Shown piece after piece: positions 42,408 to 51,779 of a DNA stretch of 64,000 bases. Each line of letters starts with the position of its first letter. The first letter of the stretch is position 1. The position numbers were made by a program, and so were the translations under genes. The notes beneath the pieces are model-generated. The model was not told where the DNA came from. It made no database searches and worked only from the letters and a program-made list of their open reading frames with translations. This DNA comes from Paramoeba atlantica (taxonomy: Eukaryota > Discosea), in NCBI GenBank assembly GCA_977017575.1, contig CDRNVI010000012.1, positions 1 through 64,000 of the forward strand, written 5' to 3'.

Positions 42408-43478
42408 ATGCCCGACGCTCTTCCGAACTTGGTTCCTGACTCAATTTCAGGAATCGGAGACGCTCATCAAGCGTTTCTGAGCCTCTGTTCAATGAAACGG
42501 ATGGGAGTCACCTTGCGGTCCGAGATCCTTGATGCGATTTCCGGCGCAGTCTGCCATGTTAAGGAGAAGCATGGCATTGATGAAATTTTTGAGCGCACTT
42601 CAGCGCATGGTGGGAGTGGCGACAGCGCTCGGGGGGTTCAAGCGATTCGCCGTGCGCTTGTGGCCCTGCAAAGCGGAGACTTTGGATCCCGCGACGTTCC
42701 CCAGAACGTGCTTATTGCCCTTCGAGATGAGCTATGTGCTCTTCAAGGAACATTGAACTCCGGTACCTCCGCAGATGCTACCACTGCTAGCTGTTCTACT
42801 GAAGATAAGAACAGCAAGGATGTACGTGGGGCGTTTCGTGACATCATCGGTACGCGCGATGACCCGCGGTGCGGAAGAGAGCTTCATGACTGTTTGACGC
42901 AGTCGGGCTTTAGCTCCGAACCGTGGCTGACAGCAGCGACCAAGAAGAAGGTCCGTGACAGCGTTGGTAGTCGGCCTGACATGGTCAACTGCGCCCGGGT
43001 TCTAACCGAGCTCGCGCCGGGGACGCCGATACCTGATGTTCAAAGCGAGGCGGTCCGCATCTCCTTTTGGACATTCTTGTGCAAGGTAGGGGCCGAACTC
43101 CTCTCCCATCGTCTCTCCCACGACGGGGCGCAGGTGGACACGGTAACTCTCGAGCAGCTTATGCTTGACGATTCCAAGGACCGCGGAAATAAGAATATTG
43201 TTTCATTTATTGCGACCCACTCCCGCGCTGTCCAGCTCGTAAATCGGTCCCAACCTCGCAAGAGTGCGTCAGGTTCGGGACATAAGCCACGCTCGCCTGC
43301 CATACGGGGGCGTAACTGGAAAACGTGGCTGTATCCCAATGCACCACGTGGTTCATGTAAGCACTGCGGGATGCTCGGTCATGAACTGAAGAATTGTCGA
43401 TTGACCGACGAACAGGTTCGTCTCAAAATGAAAACCCCTAATGAAAAGCCGGGGTACAAGCGCGTAGGTCGTGAATAG
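42408..43478 (+). CDS. Gag-like protein of the YR retroelement
   Basis: 356 residues. The C-terminal region (about 316-330) contains a CCHC zinc knuckle of the form C-x2-C-x4-H-x4-C (CKHCGMLGHELKNC) in a basic context, typical of retroelement nucleocapsid. The N-terminal two thirds are helical and not recognised by motif. Assignment as gag rests on the knuckle and on position before the recombinase and reverse transcriptase. Composition is GC-richer than its surroundings. Confidence 0.75.
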   Translation: MPDALPNLVPDSISGIGDAHQAFLSLCSMKRMGVTLRSEILDAISGAVCHVKEKHGIDEIFERTSAHGGSGDSARGVQAIRRALVALQSGDFGSRDVPQNVLIALRDELCALQGTLNSGTSADATTASCSTEDKNSKDVRGAFRDIIGTRDDPRCGRELHDCLTQSGFSSEPWLTAATKKKVRDSVGSRPDMVNCARVLTELAPGTPIPDVQSEAVRISFWTFLCKVGAELLSHRLSHDGAQVDTVTLEQLMLDDSKDRGNKNIVSFIATHSRAVQLVNRSQPRKSASGSGHKPRSPAIRGRNWKTWLYPNAPRGSCKHCGMLGHELKNCRLTDEQVRLKMKTPNEKPGYKRVGRE

Positions 43479-44040
43479 ACCTACTTTCGAAATAGTAGCT
43501 TTAGAGGCTCGAGTGTGATTTCGAAATCGATATTGGTTTAACATCTCTTTTTACACATAGAGAAACTTGTGCTTAGCAAAGAAAATGCTCAATGTGCTTT
43601 ACTTCTGAAATGCTGTTGCATATTTATATCTGCGCAATTTTTTACTACAAATTTACTGCATTACTTATGCTTCAAACCGATCGAACTGCTTAACGTTTTT
43701 CAAAAACGTAGAAATATAGTATACTACTCACAGGGACTGTTCTATTCTGACTGGATGCTTCCTTTTAACGGTGTGAAATGACACGGCTGCTTTTGCACTT
43801 ACAAAACAAAAGTTGGGCTATTCTTTTTTATGCTATACTTGAGCAACAACTGTAGTAAGTTATGAGAATATTACATTGGTACTTTATCCTAGTGGACTAA
43901 AGCCACATTCAGAAGTCTTGGGATTTTCTTCCCCCATACGGGTCATGGTTGTAACACTAGACGAAAGGGTGTAAAACATGTTGTTTCTCTCAATAGGATT
44001 TCTCTATAAATTTCGTTTTCGATAGAGCTACATTTCCTGC
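43479..44040. other. Spacer between gag and YR ORFs of the retroelement
   Basis: About 560 AT-rich bases, no ORF of note. Confidence 0.4.
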
Positions 44041-44913
44041 ATGCCTTCTCAACGCCGCGTTCGAGTTTCTGATGAAACCATCAGTCAAGGTTATCGTCAA
44101 GCGCGTCAAAGCAGCGTACATCGACAAATTTCTCAGTGGGCAGTGGCCCCTGCGACAGCACAAAAGCGTGTGTACTATTTTTCCCGCACAGAACAATTAC
44201 TTGGTGTACACGGGGTACACAATATAACGGAAGAGGACTTCTTGGCGTTGTGCGTCAGCCTGTCACGCTTCTATCGGGGATCCACTTTGGAATCCTACCG
44301 TGCCGCTGTAGTTTGGCGGCAATTAGAAGATCAAAACACCGATCAGTGTTGGTCGCAGACCTCGCGCTTTCGCAGACGCTTCAAAGGCGTCCAAAATATC
44401 TGTCTGCAGCCCAAACCTCGAGGCTCGATCACACTCGCGCAAATGCGGTCTCTGACTAATTACTGTAAAGACCAAGGCGAACTCGCATATGGTCAAGGCT
44501 TCGCCGTCGCGTATTTCGGACTTCTGCGTCACAGCGAATTAGTGAATCTCGAAAAGACAGATATTGAAGCGAATTCCTCTGACGCATTGATTAAGATTCG
44601 TGGAGGAAAAGGACGTCAACATTATATTGTCGACACTGTCGTAGCCCCAGAAGTATGTCATCTGTTGATGTACCTAAAATCATCATCATCCCATCTGGCC
44701 TTATTTCCTAATTGGGACAAAGTGAAAGCAAACAGAATCATATCACATGTTGCGAACCTTTTGCAGTGGAACTCACATCAAACTTGGTCCTTCCACTGTC
44801 TCCGACATGGATGCGCTGGTCATTTAACTCGCGAAGGAACAGACCTTACGACACGCCTCCGGCGAGGGCGTTGGATGTCAGAGTTCACAGCTACTCACTA
44901 TTCTATGGAATAG
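44041..44913 (+). CDS. Tyrosine recombinase of the retroelement
   Basis: 290 residues. The catalytic domain of the phage-integrase/DIRS family is visible: the first arginine in YFGLLRHSEL, the H-x-x-R motif in FHCLRHGCAGH, and the C-terminal RRGRWMSEFTATHYS with histidine/tryptophan and the nucleophilic tyrosine. An N-terminal SAM-like helical domain (FLALCVSLSRFYRGSTLESYRAAV) precedes it. In YR retroelements this enzyme inserts a circular cDNA copy into the genome. Confidence 0.9.
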   Translation: MPSQRRVRVSDETISQGYRQARQSSVHRQISQWAVAPATAQKRVYYFSRTEQLLGVHGVHNITEEDFLALCVSLSRFYRGSTLESYRAAVVWRQLEDQNTDQCWSQTSRFRRRFKGVQNICLQPKPRGSITLAQMRSLTNYCKDQGELAYGQGFAVAYFGLLRHSELVNLEKTDIEANSSDALIKIRGGKGRQHYIVDTVVAPEVCHLLMYLKSSSSHLALFPNWDKVKANRIISHVANLLQWNSHQTWSFHCLRHGCAGHLTREGTDLTTRLRRGRWMSEFTATHYSME

Positions 44914-45272
44914 TCCTACAATTAGATTTTAAGCTTTTGATAAACCGGCAAACTCCAAGAAGTTCCTTGCTACTTTTAGTATTACAATGTACACAAAAAT
45001 TTTCTACGTAACCGGATCGATGGGCTATGCGACCACGTACCACTAACCGCTTGTTAATTGCTTTATTTTGTAATCCAAGAGATCTGTGGAGCAACAATGA
45101 ATAAAATTAAAATATTCGATGCAGTTACTGCACGTCTCCACTGTTCTACACATCGTGTACATACTACTCCATTAGTTTAAGATGAGGAGCGTTCTACGAA
45201 CGCCTACGACGAATTGTGCCACATCTTCCATACGTATGAACACATTTCATATTTCAAAATCTATATAAAGGA
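44914..45272. other. Spacer between YR and RT ORFs of the retroelement
   Basis: About 360 bases without ORF. TATAAAG lies just before the RT start codon (about 45264), and a small palindrome GCGTTCTACGAACGC is at about 45188. Confidence 0.4.
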
Positions 45273-47015
45273 ATGATTGCGCACTCCTTCATCGACGCTG
45301 ATTTAAGCGGAGGTGTTTATCACAATGAAGAAATCACGGCTTGGCGTGGTCGAGGTTCATTTGCGAATGATCGGGCTCCTCTTTGTCCACTTCAAAACGT
45401 CGGGGGAATAAAAATAATGAGTTCCGACTTCGCTCGTATTCCCTTTGTATGCCAGGCACTGAAGTTACTTGGCACCTCCCCTCTCCCTCCAGACATTCAG
45501 AAAGAATGTATGTCCGATACACCGAATTCACAATCCTATAGGCACCATTTGGACACTTTATGTGATAGCAAAGTGTTAGTGCCTACGACACCACAAAATG
45601 TCACAGGAGTCGGCAAGTATATGGCAGTTTTGAAGGACGAAAAGTTCGCCCGTGCAATTTTCGATTTGAGATGGACTAACGAACGCACTATTCTTACAGA
45701 AATTTCATTTAAAATTCCGAGCACTGCGGAACTTATACAAGCATTAGTGGATTTGGGGGATTGCACGAAAAAGCGTTTCCGCTTTCTTCATGGGGACATC
45801 AAAAATTGGTATTACCAAATTCCTATTACCCCTGAACTTGGGAGCGCATGTTGCATCAGGCAAGGCTCCTCATATCTCCGACCTACGGTGCTACCTATGG
45901 GGTATAAGCTCGCATGCGGTATCGCTCAGAGCATCATGTGGGGAATATTGACCTATCGTGACCATAATCCAACAGAACTTGATGGTTTAGAAAGCGTGCT
46001 TACCGATACCAGAGCTCCAGGGATCGTACTGCTCCATGAAGGAGGTTTCATTGCCCTTATGTACGATTCATTTTTGATCGTCAGCACAGAAAGTACACTG
46101 AAAAGATGGCACGTCAATCTAAAATACAACTTTCGTAAATTCAATGTAGTCGCAAAATACATGACCATGGAGAAGAACACGTGTCAGTTCACGTATTGTG
46201 GTATAAGGATTATCCAAAAAGAGGGGCATGTATCGTGGATGGCTGACCCGGCTGTTGCTGAAACCTGGTCCAACGCTTTGAAGAACTTAGTAGAAATAAC
46301 TCCGCGTATTTTATTTCAGTTCTGCGGGTACGTGCGACACGTTTCTGCCATTCTTGGTATACCTCCTCGCGAATTGGGTAGGCTCACCAAGTATCAAAGC
46401 GAACTTGGTCTGGTGGATGACTGGGATGCAAGGCTGTTATCGGGTTGTGCGAGAGATGTAACTATTGAGACCTCTTTTCGAGTTATCCGGGAAAACTCTC
46501 ATCCACACAATTGGAAAATGTATCGCCGTTACATTAAGGGCAAGAGAATATTTTATGCTGTCGTGGACGCCACAACTACCAGGTTGGCCGTGTGGCCAAT
46601 GTCCGATTCTAAGCCAGTAAATAGTCAAATAGTCGAGCAAACTTGTCAAATGGAGATAGTTCTGGCCGAGGCAACTGCTATATCAGAAGCTATCCGAATG
46701 GCGATAAAGCGGGGATTTTCCAACATTATTATAGGTAGCGACAACACGGCAGCCGCTCGCTCCTTTTCTAAAGGTTTTTCTCAGGTAGAATCTCTGGATA
46801 AAATAGTCAAAGTGTACAAGGACTTTCATGGAAGAATAATCATGTGCGACATTCCAAGTGAAGAAAATTTAGCCGATGTTGGAACTCGTCCAAACAAAAA
46901 GTACACAGACGAGGAGTACTGTTTTAGGTGCGAAAAATCCTGGGAGCGATTGATCAATGCTTTACACGTGTACGAGCAGCAAGGAGCGACTTTTGTAAGC
47001 AGAATTTTGCCTTAG
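45273..47015 (+). CDS. Reverse transcriptase / RNase H of the retroelement
   Basis: 580 residues. The reverse-transcriptase core shows the DIRS-type pattern: ILTEISFKIPSTAELIQAL, FLHGDIKNWYYQIPI (palm strand with the first aspartate), LPMGYKLACGIAQSIMWGIL, and a later palm segment near GFIALMYDSFLIVST. An RNase H domain follows, with VVDATTTRLAVWP, LAEATAISEAIRMA, GSDNTAAARSF and IPSEENLADVGTRP, resembling the RNase H of DIRS-like and caulimovirus-like elements. No integrase or protease was seen, as expected for the group. Confidence 0.9.
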   Translation: MIAHSFIDADLSGGVYHNEEITAWRGRGSFANDRAPLCPLQNVGGIKIMSSDFARIPFVCQALKLLGTSPLPPDIQKECMSDTPNSQSYRHHLDTLCDSKVLVPTTPQNVTGVGKYMAVLKDEKFARAIFDLRWTNERTILTEISFKIPSTAELIQALVDLGDCTKKRFRFLHGDIKNWYYQIPITPELGSACCIRQGSSYLRPTVLPMGYKLACGIAQSIMWGILTYRDHNPTELDGLESVLTDTRAPGIVLLHEGGFIALMYDSFLIVSTESTLKRWHVNLKYNFRKFNVVAKYMTMEKNTCQFTYCGIRIIQKEGHVSWMADPAVAETWSNALKNLVEITPRILFQFCGYVRHVSAILGIPPRELGRLTKYQSELGLVDDWDARLLSGCARDVTIETSFRVIRENSHPHNWKMYRRYIKGKRIFYAVVDATTTRLAVWPMSDSKPVNSQIVEQTCQMEIVLAEATAISEAIRMAIKRGFSNIIIGSDNTAAARSFSKGFSQVESLDKIVKVYKDFHGRIIMCDIPSEENLADVGTRPNKKYTDEEYCFRCEKSWERLINALHVYEQQGATFVSRILP

Positions 47016-47638
47016 ACACATTAGATATCTAGTAGAAAGGAAAATTACGTCAGCGACGCAGACTACGTTGCATGTACACACTACATGTACTATTATACAC
47101 TAACTTTTGTTCTGGTATGTCACTCCACCTTTCGTAAAAAGGTCATGCGTCAAGGTAAAATGGTTTTCTACTAGCATGTCACCTTGAATATCTTTCTTTT
47201 CTTCTTTCCATTTTTCACTTCAACTTTACTTTCTTTTTACAGCATCATTTATTAATTCATGAAAAAGCGGCGTTCGTGCTTGATCAGGAACCCTCCCAGT
47301 GGGATTGGCACATAGTAGGCTCACTACATAGTGTACAGTGTCACTGGTGAAGCGCCCTAGGAGAGCCTTGCGTCCCCGTACCCGGAATCAGACGGGAGCC
47401 GGAGTGGTACTTGTGGCGTCTGCACGTGGGGATTGCAGGCGCTCCTGTACCAAACAAACAAACAAACAACAACAACAATTTTCATATTCCAAAATATAAC
47501 TAACCGAATGGTCCCTAAAGAGTGTGAAAGGTCTGTATTACGATTTCTAATAAGTGGAGCTATACAAAATAATATACCGTGCATGTATTTTTATTTAGCG
47601 CGTTTTACCGATTACTTCTCTTATTTGCTGCAAGTTAT
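47016..47638. other. Downstream of the retroelement; SINE/LINE-like tail at its end
   Basis: About 620 bases. The first 250 may still belong to the retroelement. From about 47,290 to 47,480 a GC-richer segment ends in AAACAAACAAACAAACAACAAC, described separately. Confidence 0.4.
47290..47480 (+). mobile_element. Possible SINE or LINE 3' end with (AAAC)n tail
   Basis: A segment of about 190 bases of higher GC than its surroundings (includes CTGGTGAAGCGCCCTAGG and GGCGTCTGCACGTGGGGATT) ends in a simple AAAC/AAC repeat. A structured GC-rich body plus a short simple-repeat tail is typical of LINE-mobilised retroposons. No A/B-box promoter and no target-site duplication could be identified by eye, so the call is tentative. 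Confidence 0.3.
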
Positions 47639-48157
47639 ATGTCAGCCATTGCAAATTGTCTCTTTGATATCGTTGCTACCGATTACGCGGGAAAGACATT
47701 TCCCTTTTCTCAATTTCGTGGTCAAGTCACATTAATTGTAAACGTTGCCTCACGGTGTGGCCTCACAAAGGGAACCTACCCCATTCTGCAAGAACTGCAG
47801 GATAAGTATCATGCTAGAGGTTTCACAGTGATCGGGGCTCCGTGCAATCAATTCGCTTGGCAAGAGCCCGGAGACTCTTGTACAATTCGTGACTGGGCAA
47901 AGGACAATTACAAAGTTACTTTTCCCATGCTGGAGAAGCTAGACGTCAAAGGCTCTAAGCAACACCCATTATATCGTTTTCTTACTACATCAAACCCGGA
48001 GTTCGAGGGTTTTGTGGGATGGAACTTTGCAAAATTTCTGTGCGATCGCAACGGACGAGTAGTTGCTCGATTCACACCGTTTACCCAGAATGCTGAAGAA
48101 ATTGGTGCTATTATTGAAAAATATTTGCCCCCGAAGGATTCGGCGCATAGTTCCTAA
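47639..48157 (+). CDS. Glutathione peroxidase-like thiol peroxidase
   Basis: 172 residues from ATG 47639. It reduces hydroperoxides, in this cysteine-type subgroup usually with thioredoxin as donor. Seen: the peroxidatic cysteine motif NVASRCGLT (about residue 39), GAPCNQFAWQEPG (second motif with the catalytic Gln) and the WNFAKFLCDRNG motif with catalytic Trp and Asn. The active site is Cys (TGT codon), not selenocysteine. The frame is open upstream and would add a hydrophobic leader-like stretch, but only from a GTG, so I keep the internal ATG and a cytosolic product. Confidence 0.95.
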   Translation: MSAIANCLFDIVATDYAGKTFPFSQFRGQVTLIVNVASRCGLTKGTYPILQELQDKYHARGFTVIGAPCNQFAWQEPGDSCTIRDWAKDNYKVTFPMLEKLDVKGSKQHPLYRFLTTSNPEFEGFVGWNFAKFLCDRNGRVVARFTPFTQNAEEIGAIIEKYLPPKDSAHSS

Positions 48158-49099
48158 GCCAGTTTCTTTCTGAGATTTTGAAATTTAATGTACAGTGTGA
48201 GTTGAGTGAGAGAGCTTAATATTCAAAGGATATTCAAAATCATTAAAAAAACGAATAGTGAATTCAATAAACGCTTTCAAAGAATTTTCGAACTTTCGCA
48301 ACATAGATAAAGAGGCCTTGTAGGTGGGTCCAGATTAGGGATGCTTTTGTGATCTTCAATAATAGAATACTTTCCTTCAGGAGTGCTTTCCATATTTTCA
48401 GCTCTCTGATTCCGACTTGTACAAACAAGCAAACCCATACAAGTTGTATGCATACAACTTTGTTACCTCTTTTGTGAATAAAATATTTGAATTTTTATCG
48501 CTCTTTAACTTGCTGTACCCCCTCCACTTCAGAGTCCGGAAAATTCTGACCCCCCCACTTAAGAGTACAAATGCCCAAAAACGGCGGACTTTTAAGTAGA
48601 GTTGGTACAGTAATTATTTATCTCAAATTATTAAGTCATTTGAGACCCTTTAAACTATTGAAATTGCCTAGATATTGTTTTCCTTTTTGAGTCGCTTTGT
48701 TAAACGCGGGGGCTGTTTTTGACGTACTGCTGCTGCGCATTCGCGTTGAAAACTACCTCGGCGTTGAACTCCGTTTACCTCCGCAATCTAAACAATACAT
48801 TATATATTTACAATACATTGTATATTTTGAACAACTACTATGTAGCCAAAATTGTTACTACTTTGTAGCCCAACTTGTGGAGTGTGAGAAAGGCCACTCA
48901 TGAACGACATGTGTTGCTCAGAATGGTCAGTGGTAGTGCCCCCGTTTGAAAAGTGTGCAAACTTCGTTCAATCTGACCTTGATTTCGTTCACGTATTTTG
49001 ATTATTTCTTGGGGATTCATCGCTATTAAGATGAGGCTTGAGAATATGATGATCTCTATTTTTACCGACCTTAATGCCGTCAAATGAATCGCCTCTCTA
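48158..49099. other. Intergenic, AT-rich, with one miniature element
   Basis: About 940 bases. It holds the miniature element at 48513-48610; the rest has no gene. A 68-codon ORF at 48697-48903 does not begin with ATG and looks random. Confidence 0.5.
48513..48610. mobile_element. 98 bp miniature inverted-repeat element
   Basis: CTGTACCCCCTCCACTTCAG at the left is answered by the complement of CTGTACCAACTCTACTTAAA at the right. A second direct copy of the end motif (CTGACCCCCCCACTTAAGAG) lies at 48546. Allowing for TA as target site (48516-48517 and 48606-48607), the ends CCCCCTCCACTT resemble those of the larger element at 31509-32734, so the two may be one family. Confidence 0.55.
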
Positions 49100-50851
49100 A
49101 TGTTCCTCCGTAAAAAATGGGTATCTTTTAGCTTGGGAAGACCTGCCAATCGAAAACCATTAAATCTTCATTGGTCTGCAATTAAGTGTTTCGCTACTTG
49201 TTTTCGATTCTCCACGGTATGCCTGGGCTCAAAACAGCTTCAAAGTTCTCATTCAGACTGCGATCAAGTTCGGGAATACGAGAGTTCTTTAACTTCTGAG
49301 ATATATACCACTGGGACTACCAATGCCTCCTTTGCGAAGCTCGATGACATTACTTCAATCGAAAAGATGAACACGGATCAGGATGCTCTGTTGGATGTTG
49401 AGGACGAGGAATCCTGGCGCAACAAGCTCATGTTTAAATACGAGTTCACGAAGACCCCTCGACACCTTACGTGGGCGCAACTCGGTCATGAGGTCGAATG
49501 CTTGGAGATGAAAATAGATCTTGACAAGCACCGCCCGGAGGAAATCTACCGAGTCTCGTTTTGGTATCTAAATCGTCGGCAACGTACGCGCACTCTGATC
49601 TTCCACGCGGATAACGACGCCTCCGAGAGCGAAGGTCTCACGGACTTGCTTGCCGCGATTGGGACCTGTCTGAGCCGCCCGGAAGTTCACCGCACCATTC
49701 GCTTTGACAACGGAAAAGGGGAGTACCGCGAACTGAACCTCCGCAAAACCTCTCGATACACCTCAGACGTGACCTTGGCATTCCGTCCGGAGGTGCGATA
49801 CAACATGTATGAACGAGCACAGCGAGCACTCGAGGCCCAAGTCATCGCTCAGCAAATTACCGCCAGCCGACGAGAACCATGGAGTGGAGCCTCACAACAA
49901 CCCCCTCTCCCAAACACTCCTCCCGCACTATCACCCCCCGCTACCCCATCCCCAACCCCACTCCGGGACTCCTCTTCTTCCCCGTCTCCCCCCTCCCCTC
50001 CATCCCCCACCCCCACTCACCACCGCCACGACCTCTGCGGTACAACGGAGCCCCCCGTCCCCCCCGCACGCCCCCCCGGCGTGTTCGGAGACGCCATGGT
50101 CTGGGGCTTCCACCCCGCTCTGATGGACCCGGAGTACCGCGACCCCCCCGACCCCCCGGGGACGTACCACCTTACGCTCTCCTCCCACGCCCTGTGCTGC
50201 GTCGTGAACCGCGCCCTCGAACGTCTCCTGGTGCGACCGCTGGGCGAGTTCTACCGCCCCAGCCGGGTGACCGCCAACGCGGTGGTCTCGGAAGGGGAGG
50301 ATGTGGGGCTCTCCCACGCGGTGCGGGGGTGGTTGGGGGCGGAGGGTCGGAGGTTTCCGCATTATACCCCCCTGGAGGCGGTGCAGTCGCACTGGTTGGG
50401 TCCGGAGGCGCCGTTTCATTTAACGGCGATTATATGTCGGTTACGGAGCCTGGGGAATCTTACGCGGAAGAATCCGGAGTTGCTGTCGTGGTGGTCGGTG
50501 AGGATGCGTGATAGTGCGATGGCGTTGCGGAATTTGAGGGCGAAGATGCTGGGTGCGGGACCCTCCACATTGTTTCTCCCCGCCTCGTTTTATCCCACGA
50601 TTAACCAAATGCTGCCTCGTGAGCAGCGTAAGAGGTTTAAGACGCATGTTTCGCTTGCTGGTCTCTTAGGGTACAACGATGAGACCAAGAATCTTAGTCT
50701 TGGTTCTAAGCTGGATTGCCCAACGGCTTTACTTTCGTCCGAATTGAAGACAGAAAAGAACGTAAAAAGGAAAACTAAATCCAAAGAAAGGAGAACAAAC
50801 GTGACAAAGCGTACGAGGCATTCGAAAAAGAAACTTGTGAAAAGAGGATAA
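49100..50851 (+). CDS. Unknown protein with proline-rich centre and basic tail
   Basis: 583 residues, not recognised. Residues 1-60 lack acidic residues and are rich in Arg/Ser, compatible with a mitochondrial presequence; an internal ATG at 49367 (MNTDQDALLDVEDEE), where coding composition changes sharply, is an alternative start giving about 494 residues. Residues about 110-260 form a mixed alpha/beta-looking domain (RVSFWYLNRRQRTRTLIFHAD). Next is a Pro/Ser/Thr-rich disordered stretch (about 265-340). A second folded region (about 340-520) follows, including a tryptophan-rich segment near WLGPEAPFHLTAIICRLRSL. The last about 35 residues are a Lys/Arg-rich tail that looks like a nuclear localisation signal. 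The composition flips from C-rich to G-rich on the + strand near 50,280. Confidence 0.6.
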   Translation: MFLRKKWVSFSLGRPANRKPLNLHWSAIKCFATCFRFSTVCLGSKQLQSSHSDCDQVREYESSLTSEIYTTGTTNASFAKLDDITSIEKMNTDQDALLDVEDEESWRNKLMFKYEFTKTPRHLTWAQLGHEVECLEMKIDLDKHRPEEIYRVSFWYLNRRQRTRTLIFHADNDASESEGLTDLLAAIGTCLSRPEVHRTIRFDNGKGEYRELNLRKTSRYTSDVTLAFRPEVRYNMYERAQRALEAQVIAQQITASRREPWSGASQQPPLPNTPPALSPPATPSPTPLRDSSSSPSPPSPPSPTPTHHRHDLCGTTEPPVPPARPPGVFGDAMVWGFHPALMDPEYRDPPDPPGTYHLTLSSHALCCVVNRALERLLVRPLGEFYRPSRVTANAVVSEGEDVGLSHAVRGWLGAEGRRFPHYTPLEAVQSHWLGPEAPFHLTAIICRLRSLGNLTRKNPELLSWWSVRMRDSAMALRNLRAKMLGAGPSTLFLPASFYPTINQMLPREQRKRFKTHVSLAGLLGYNDETKNLSLGSKLDCPTALLSSELKTEKNVKRKTKSKERRTNVTKRTRHSKKKLVKRG

Positions 50852-50990
50852 TTTTAGTTATCTTTAATTCTTTTGGCAATTCTAATACATGTTCGACGAT
50901 GTACTTTAGCCGAGTTTCTCACAACTTTGTTACCTCACTAAAACCTACAACTTTTTTGCACTTTAATACACTTCCCCTTTCCTTTTTTTT

Positions 50991-51002
50991 GCTTCATTAA
51001 CT
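50991..51002 (+). promoter_or_regulatory. TTCATTAACTC initiator-like element before Rpn12
   Basis: The element GCTTCATTAACTCC, after a T/C run, has its A 16 bases before the Rpn12 ATG. The same TTCATTAACTC occurs 13 bases before the V-ATPase G ATG. There is no AG dinucleotide between the pyrimidine run and the start codon, which argues against a trans-splice acceptor here. Confidence 0.4.
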
Positions 51003-51011
51003 CCATTCCCC

Positions 51012-51779
51012 ATGACCGAGGCCTTCCACAAAGCCTACCAGAGCCTACAATCCGCCAAAACCGCATACGATACCCAACTCTACCCCGAGAGTCTGCAACA
51101 CCTTCAGCACGCCCGGGTAGAGTTCCTCACCTTTCCTTCCTACTTTTCCCCCGACGCCACACACGACACCGCGTTGCAGGAAACCCTCCTGGTCCGCGAG
51201 GCCATGGAGTACGTCTGCCTGTGTCACGCACGCACGGGGGACGTCCAGGGGTTTACACAGGGCTACCTGCAGCTCACCTCGTACTATACGGATTTTCCGG
51301 GGACCTCCGCCTACCCCTCCGCCCGGGAGCATCTCCTCCATGGGCTCTATCTCACGGCGCTGCTGGTGGGTCGGGACGCGGTGGCGTTTCACACCGCGCT
51401 GGAGTCTCTCCCTCGCGCGGGGTTGGCCACCCCGTACGTGCAGCCGATTATCGAGCTCGAGCGTTTCCTCGCGGAGGGGAGCTACAATAAGCTGCGGCTC
51501 GCCCAGCACGTCGTGCCGACCTCCGATTATGAGCCCTTCCTGCACATGTTGTGTGAGGCCGCGGCTCGGGAGGTGGAGGGGTATCTTCGAGAGGCGTGGA
51601 GAGGGGGATGCAAGGGGGATGGGCTCCCGGCGTCGGGTACGGATAAGGAGGGGGTGTCCGCGGAGGCGCAAGAAAACGGGGAGAGCTTGCCAAAGAAAGT
51701 GTTGAGCGGAGAGATTAATTTTGTGCAAATGGGGCGGGACTATCTTAAAGTTGCTCATGAATTACAAAAAATTGTCTGA
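51012..51779 (+). CDS. RPN12: 26S proteasome regulatory subunit Rpn12 (PSMD8)
   Basis: 255 residues, close to the family's usual size. Rpn12 is the last lid subunit to join the 19S regulatory particle. It shows the CSN8/PSMD8/eIF3k-type helical repeat and winged-helix region, with the strongly conserved PIIELERFLAEGSYNKLRLA (yeast/human: ELEQYLMEGSYNKVFLA) at about 143-162, preceded by LLHGLYLTALLVGRDAVAFHTALESLP and followed by the winged helix from about 165. The C-terminal MGRDYLKVAHELQKIV matches the family tail. A glycine/lysine-rich insertion (about 200-230) separates the winged helix from the end. The gene follows the unknown 49,100-50,851 gene by only 160 bases. Confidence 0.88.
   Translation: MTEAFHKAYQSLQSAKTAYDTQLYPESLQHLQHARVEFLTFPSYFSPDATHDTALQETLLVREAMEYVCLCHARTGDVQGFTQGYLQLTSYYTDFPGTSAYPSAREHLLHGLYLTALLVGRDAVAFHTALESLPRAGLATPYVQPIIELERFLAEGSYNKLRLAQHVVPTSDYEPFLHMLCEAAAREVEGYLREAWRGGCKGDGLPASGTDKEGVSAEAQENGESLPKKVLSGEINFVQMGRDYLKVAHELQKIV

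Larger units (their letters stand above)
42408..47015 (+). mobile_element. Tyrosine-recombinase retroelement, order gag - YR - RT/RNase H (DIRS/VIPER-like)
   Basis: Three consecutive + strand ORFs encode a gag-like protein with a zinc knuckle, a tyrosine recombinase and a reverse transcriptase with RNase H. Such a set defines the DIRS order of retrotransposons, which integrate with a recombinase rather than an integrase and lack ordinary LTRs. The order gag-YR-RT/RH is that described for VIPER elements of trypanosomatids; DIRS1 and Ngaro have YR after RT. The three ORFs are separated by about 560 and 360 bases. All are open, so the element looks whole in its coding parts and fairly young. Outer ends could not be fixed; the limits given are those of the ORFs. 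Confidence 0.85.

Noticed and set aside
47579-47638. Signal-peptide-like extension of the glutathione peroxidase
   Set aside because: The frame is open and hydrophobic but begins with GTG, not ATG. The internal ATG matches the family start.
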